Source: Chordibacter sp038110535 (GTDB taxonomy: Bacteria; Verrucomicrobiota; Verrucomicrobiia; Opitutales; Seribacteraceae). Taken from it: a stretch of DNA of 64,000 bases. The notes under the pieces are model-generated. The model had not been told where the DNA came from and did not search any database. It saw nothing but the letters and a program-made list of their open reading frames with translations. The stretch spans positions 49,657 through 113,656 of the forward strand of contig JAYNJW010000001.1 in assembly GCA_038110535.1 (NCBI GenBank), given 5' to 3'. Both the position numbers and the translations under genes were made by a program. Of this stretch, positions 62,565 through 64,000 are shown piece by piece (within the stretch, counting starts at the first letter, position 1; each line of letters begins with the position of its first letter).

Positions 62565-62577
62565 ATATTTGAAATAT
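62565..62577 (-). promoter_or_regulatory. Candidate operator palindrome upstream of the Fur-like gene
   Basis: ATATTT-G-AAATAT is a perfect 6-1-6 inverted repeat 19 bp upstream of the chosen start. It overlaps a possible promoter (TTGTGC, 17-bp spacer, TATGTT), consistent with a Fur/PerR-type autoregulatory site. Confidence 0.4.
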
Positions 62578-62665
62578 TCTCAAGGCACAAATGGAATTAT
62601 TCTAATTACGGAAAAGACCACTGGACCGTGAGAGAAAAATGAGCCAGACCAATCTCTAATTCAGA

Positions 62666-62938
62666 TTAATAATCAGTATAAGTGAGCAAGCCCCAAAACA
62701 GACTGGTTTTCCCACCCCCATGGTCCCGTCGGTTGACCAGTTCATCCGAGCTCACCCGGAAGGTTCCTGTTTCCACAGGAGTGTAAGAAGAGGGTTCGTA
62801 GGCATAAACGCCGGCCAGGTTAACTTTTTTGCCACAACCTGACATAACCAAACACATGCCTATCATCAACACGCCAATACTGCTTCGGAAGTGTTTGTTT
62901 AGAAAATGGCCCATCAGGTTTATAAAAAAATTTATCAT
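62666..62938 (-). CDS. Small lipoprotein, unknown
   Basis: A 90-aa protein with a lipoprotein signal ending in the lipobox LVMSGC (cysteine near residue 35). The mature part is only about 55 residues and has no recognised domain (GKKVNLAGVYAYEPSSYTPVETGTFRVSSDELV). A start eight codons later (62914) would leave a more usual 27-residue signal. It should be processed by Lgt (encoded at 35023-35865). It is divergent from glyQS and upstream of the Fur-like gene, in the same direction. Confidence 0.6.
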   Translation of the reverse strand: MINFFINLMGHFLNKHFRSSIGVLMIGMCLVMSGCGKKVNLAGVYAYEPSSYTPVETGTFRVSSDELVNRRDHGGGKTSLFWGLLTYTDY

Positions 62939-63023
62939 GATTGAGTCAACTGAACTTTGCGAGAATTATCCAAAGTTAAAGGATTGTAGAAGATTGATCC
63001 GAATAGTAAAGTGGTGTGTTTTT

Positions 63024-64000
63024 ATGACCAAGGAAAATAGCTTAATCGAGGAAATAATTTCTCTCTGTAAACGTCGTGGCTTTGTATTTCAATCCTCTGA
63101 AATCTATGGGGGATTAAACGGATTTTTTGATTATGGTCCCTTGGGGGTGGAGTTGCGCAAAAATATTAAGGATGCTTGGTGGGAAGACATGGTTCGTAGG
63201 CGTGATGATATGGTAGGCCTGGATTCAAGCATAATTATGAATCCCCGAATTTGGCAAGCGTCTGGACATGTGGATGGATTTACTGACCCCATGGTGGATT
63301 GTAAGGAATCGAAGATACGCTACCGGGCCGATCAACTTTTCGCTGCGGAGGTCACAGTGGATGGTGAGTCGATCGGTTGGGTTTCTTTACTCGAATCTGA
63401 ATCGATGGAGGAGGAAGCGGCCAAGCAAGCAGAATCCCTTAAAAGAAAAGCGGCGAAGCAAGGCAATCTTGATGCCGTGCAACTGCGACCGTACGATGAG
63501 CTGAGTGCAGAGCAGCAGCAGCTTGTCCCTTCTCCTGCCACCGGCAAGCCTGGTTCTCTAACTCCTCCGAGGGAGTTCAATATGATGTTCGAGACTCATG
63601 TCGGGGCCTTGCGGGATGGATCATCCAAGTGCTATTTACGCCCGGAAACCGCCCAAGGTATATTTGCCAATTTTAAAAACATTGTCGATACTGGTCGGGT
63701 AAAAGTTCCTTTCGGTATTGCACAGATTGGTAAAGCTTTTCGCAATGAGATCACTCCACGGAATTTTATCTTTCGTTCCCGGGAGTTTGAGCAGATGGAA
63801 ATCGAATATTTTATTCCGCCCGGGGATGAGCATTGGCCTAAATATCACCGTGAATGGATCGATGCACGAAAGAATTGGTTTGAGTCGATTGGCCTTACTT
63901 CAGATATGCTCGGAGAGGAAGTCCATCCTCAGCATAAATTAGCTCACTATGCTCAGGCATGTACAGATATCACCTTCAAATTTCCTTTTGGTGAGCATGA
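63024..64000 (+). CDS. glyQS: Glycyl-tRNA synthetase, alpha2 type, 3'-truncated by window edge
   Basis: The frame opens with ATG at 63024 (MTKENSLIEEIISLCKRRGF) and stays open to the window end, giving 325 codons. Class II aminoacyl-tRNA synthetase motifs are present: GFFDYGPLGVELRKNI, SGHVDGFTDPMVDCK, EFNMMFETHVG, YLRPETAQGIFANFKNIVDTGR and motif 2 GKAFRNEITPRNFIFRSREFEQMEIE. The zinc ribbon of this enzyme family is degenerate: DCKESK (Ser96 in place of Cys) and SPATG (170-174) where CPxCG is usual. The catalytic C-terminal half, motif 3 and the anticodon-binding domain lie beyond the window. Confidence 0.93.
   Translation, partial: MTKENSLIEEIISLCKRRGFVFQSSEIYGGLNGFFDYGPLGVELRKNIKDAWWEDMVRRRDDMVGLDSSIIMNPRIWQASGHVDGFTDPMVDCKESKIRYRADQLFAAEVTVDGESIGWVSLLESESMEEEAAKQAESLKRKAAKQGNLDAVQLRPYDELSAEQQQLVPSPATGKPGSLTPPREFNMMFETHVGALRDGSSKCYLRPETAQGIFANFKNIVDTGRVKVPFGIAQIGKAFRNEITPRNFIFRSREFEQMEIEYFIPPGDEHWPKYHREWIDARKNWFESIGLTSDMLGEEVHPQHKLAHYAQACTDITFKFPFGEH

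Overview
The window is a dense stretch of a bacterial chromosome with moderate-to-low GC. Genes sit edge to edge, often with ATGA, TAATG or TTGA overlaps, and no intergenic gap exceeds about 150 bp apart from the stretch that holds the SRP RNA. I see no insertion sequence, prophage, CRISPR array or rRNA. Gene content suggests a Gram-negative, rod-forming member of the PVC group, most likely Verrucomicrobiota of the Opitutae/Puniceicoccales type. The hints are: a 2-oxoglutarate:ferredoxin oxidoreductase; menaquinone genes; a full Bat operon; GldFG/DUF4340 genes; Asp23-type proteins beside accBC; FecR/beta-barrel surface genes; and a DnaX and a GlyRS that both lack their usual zinc cysteines. 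The taxonomic assignment is inference from gene content, not from a marker-gene comparison.

Layout. 1-5556 (+): a polyamine operon. It runs from the 3' part of arginine decarboxylase through carboxy(nor)spermidine dehydrogenase, carboxy(nor)spermidine decarboxylase and agmatinase, followed by a DUF985 cupin and a 2OG-Fe(II) oxygenase-like protein. Together the first four genes give arginine to agmatine to putrescine to carboxyspermidine to spermidine, without S-adenosylmethionine decarboxylase. 5682-9054 (+): korA-korB, a 57-aa membrane peptide and a double-CDGSH iron-sulfur protein. 9066-12843 (-): three envelope genes (surface protein, beta-barrel, FecR-like). 12927-15063: tRNA-Leu(CAG), a hypothetical gene, aroC, and the SRP RNA, which leads into dnaX (+, to 16647). 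dnaX carries an A10 tract that looks like a gamma/tau slippage site.

16666-25346 (-): the MoxR/Bat operon (moxR, DUF58, DUF4381-like, batA, batB/batC fused, batD, batE). 25498-29226 (+): a 1242-aa CHASE2/adenylate cyclase receptor whose sensor is interrupted by helical insertions. 29271-36939 (-): the cell-shape and envelope block (CNNM/CBS protein, lgt, mreB-mreC-mreD-mrdA, thioredoxin-like). 37027-38130 (+): gcvT. 38173-40925 (-): accB-accC followed by two Asp23/AmaP-like genes.

41029-54837 (-): ten genes in one direction with almost no gaps. The order is guaB, purA, nadC, birA, coaX, an ABC ATPase, permease and GldG-like protein, a DUF4340 protein, and an AsmA-like protein. 54909-56971 (+): menC-menE. 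56992-58030 (-): rpiB-clpP. 58078-62545 (-): an iron-sulfur assembly operon led by a Fur-like regulator (fur-like, sufC, sufB, sufD, sufT). 62666-62938 (-): a small lipoprotein. 63024 to the right edge (+): the 5' part of a single-chain glycyl-tRNA synthetase.

The observations most worth following are: the dnaX slippage tract; the batB/batC junction, where one A fewer would restore two overlapping genes; the split CHASE2 sensor; the loss of structural zinc sites in three unrelated proteins; and the uncharacterised oxygenase/cupin pair behind the spermidine genes.
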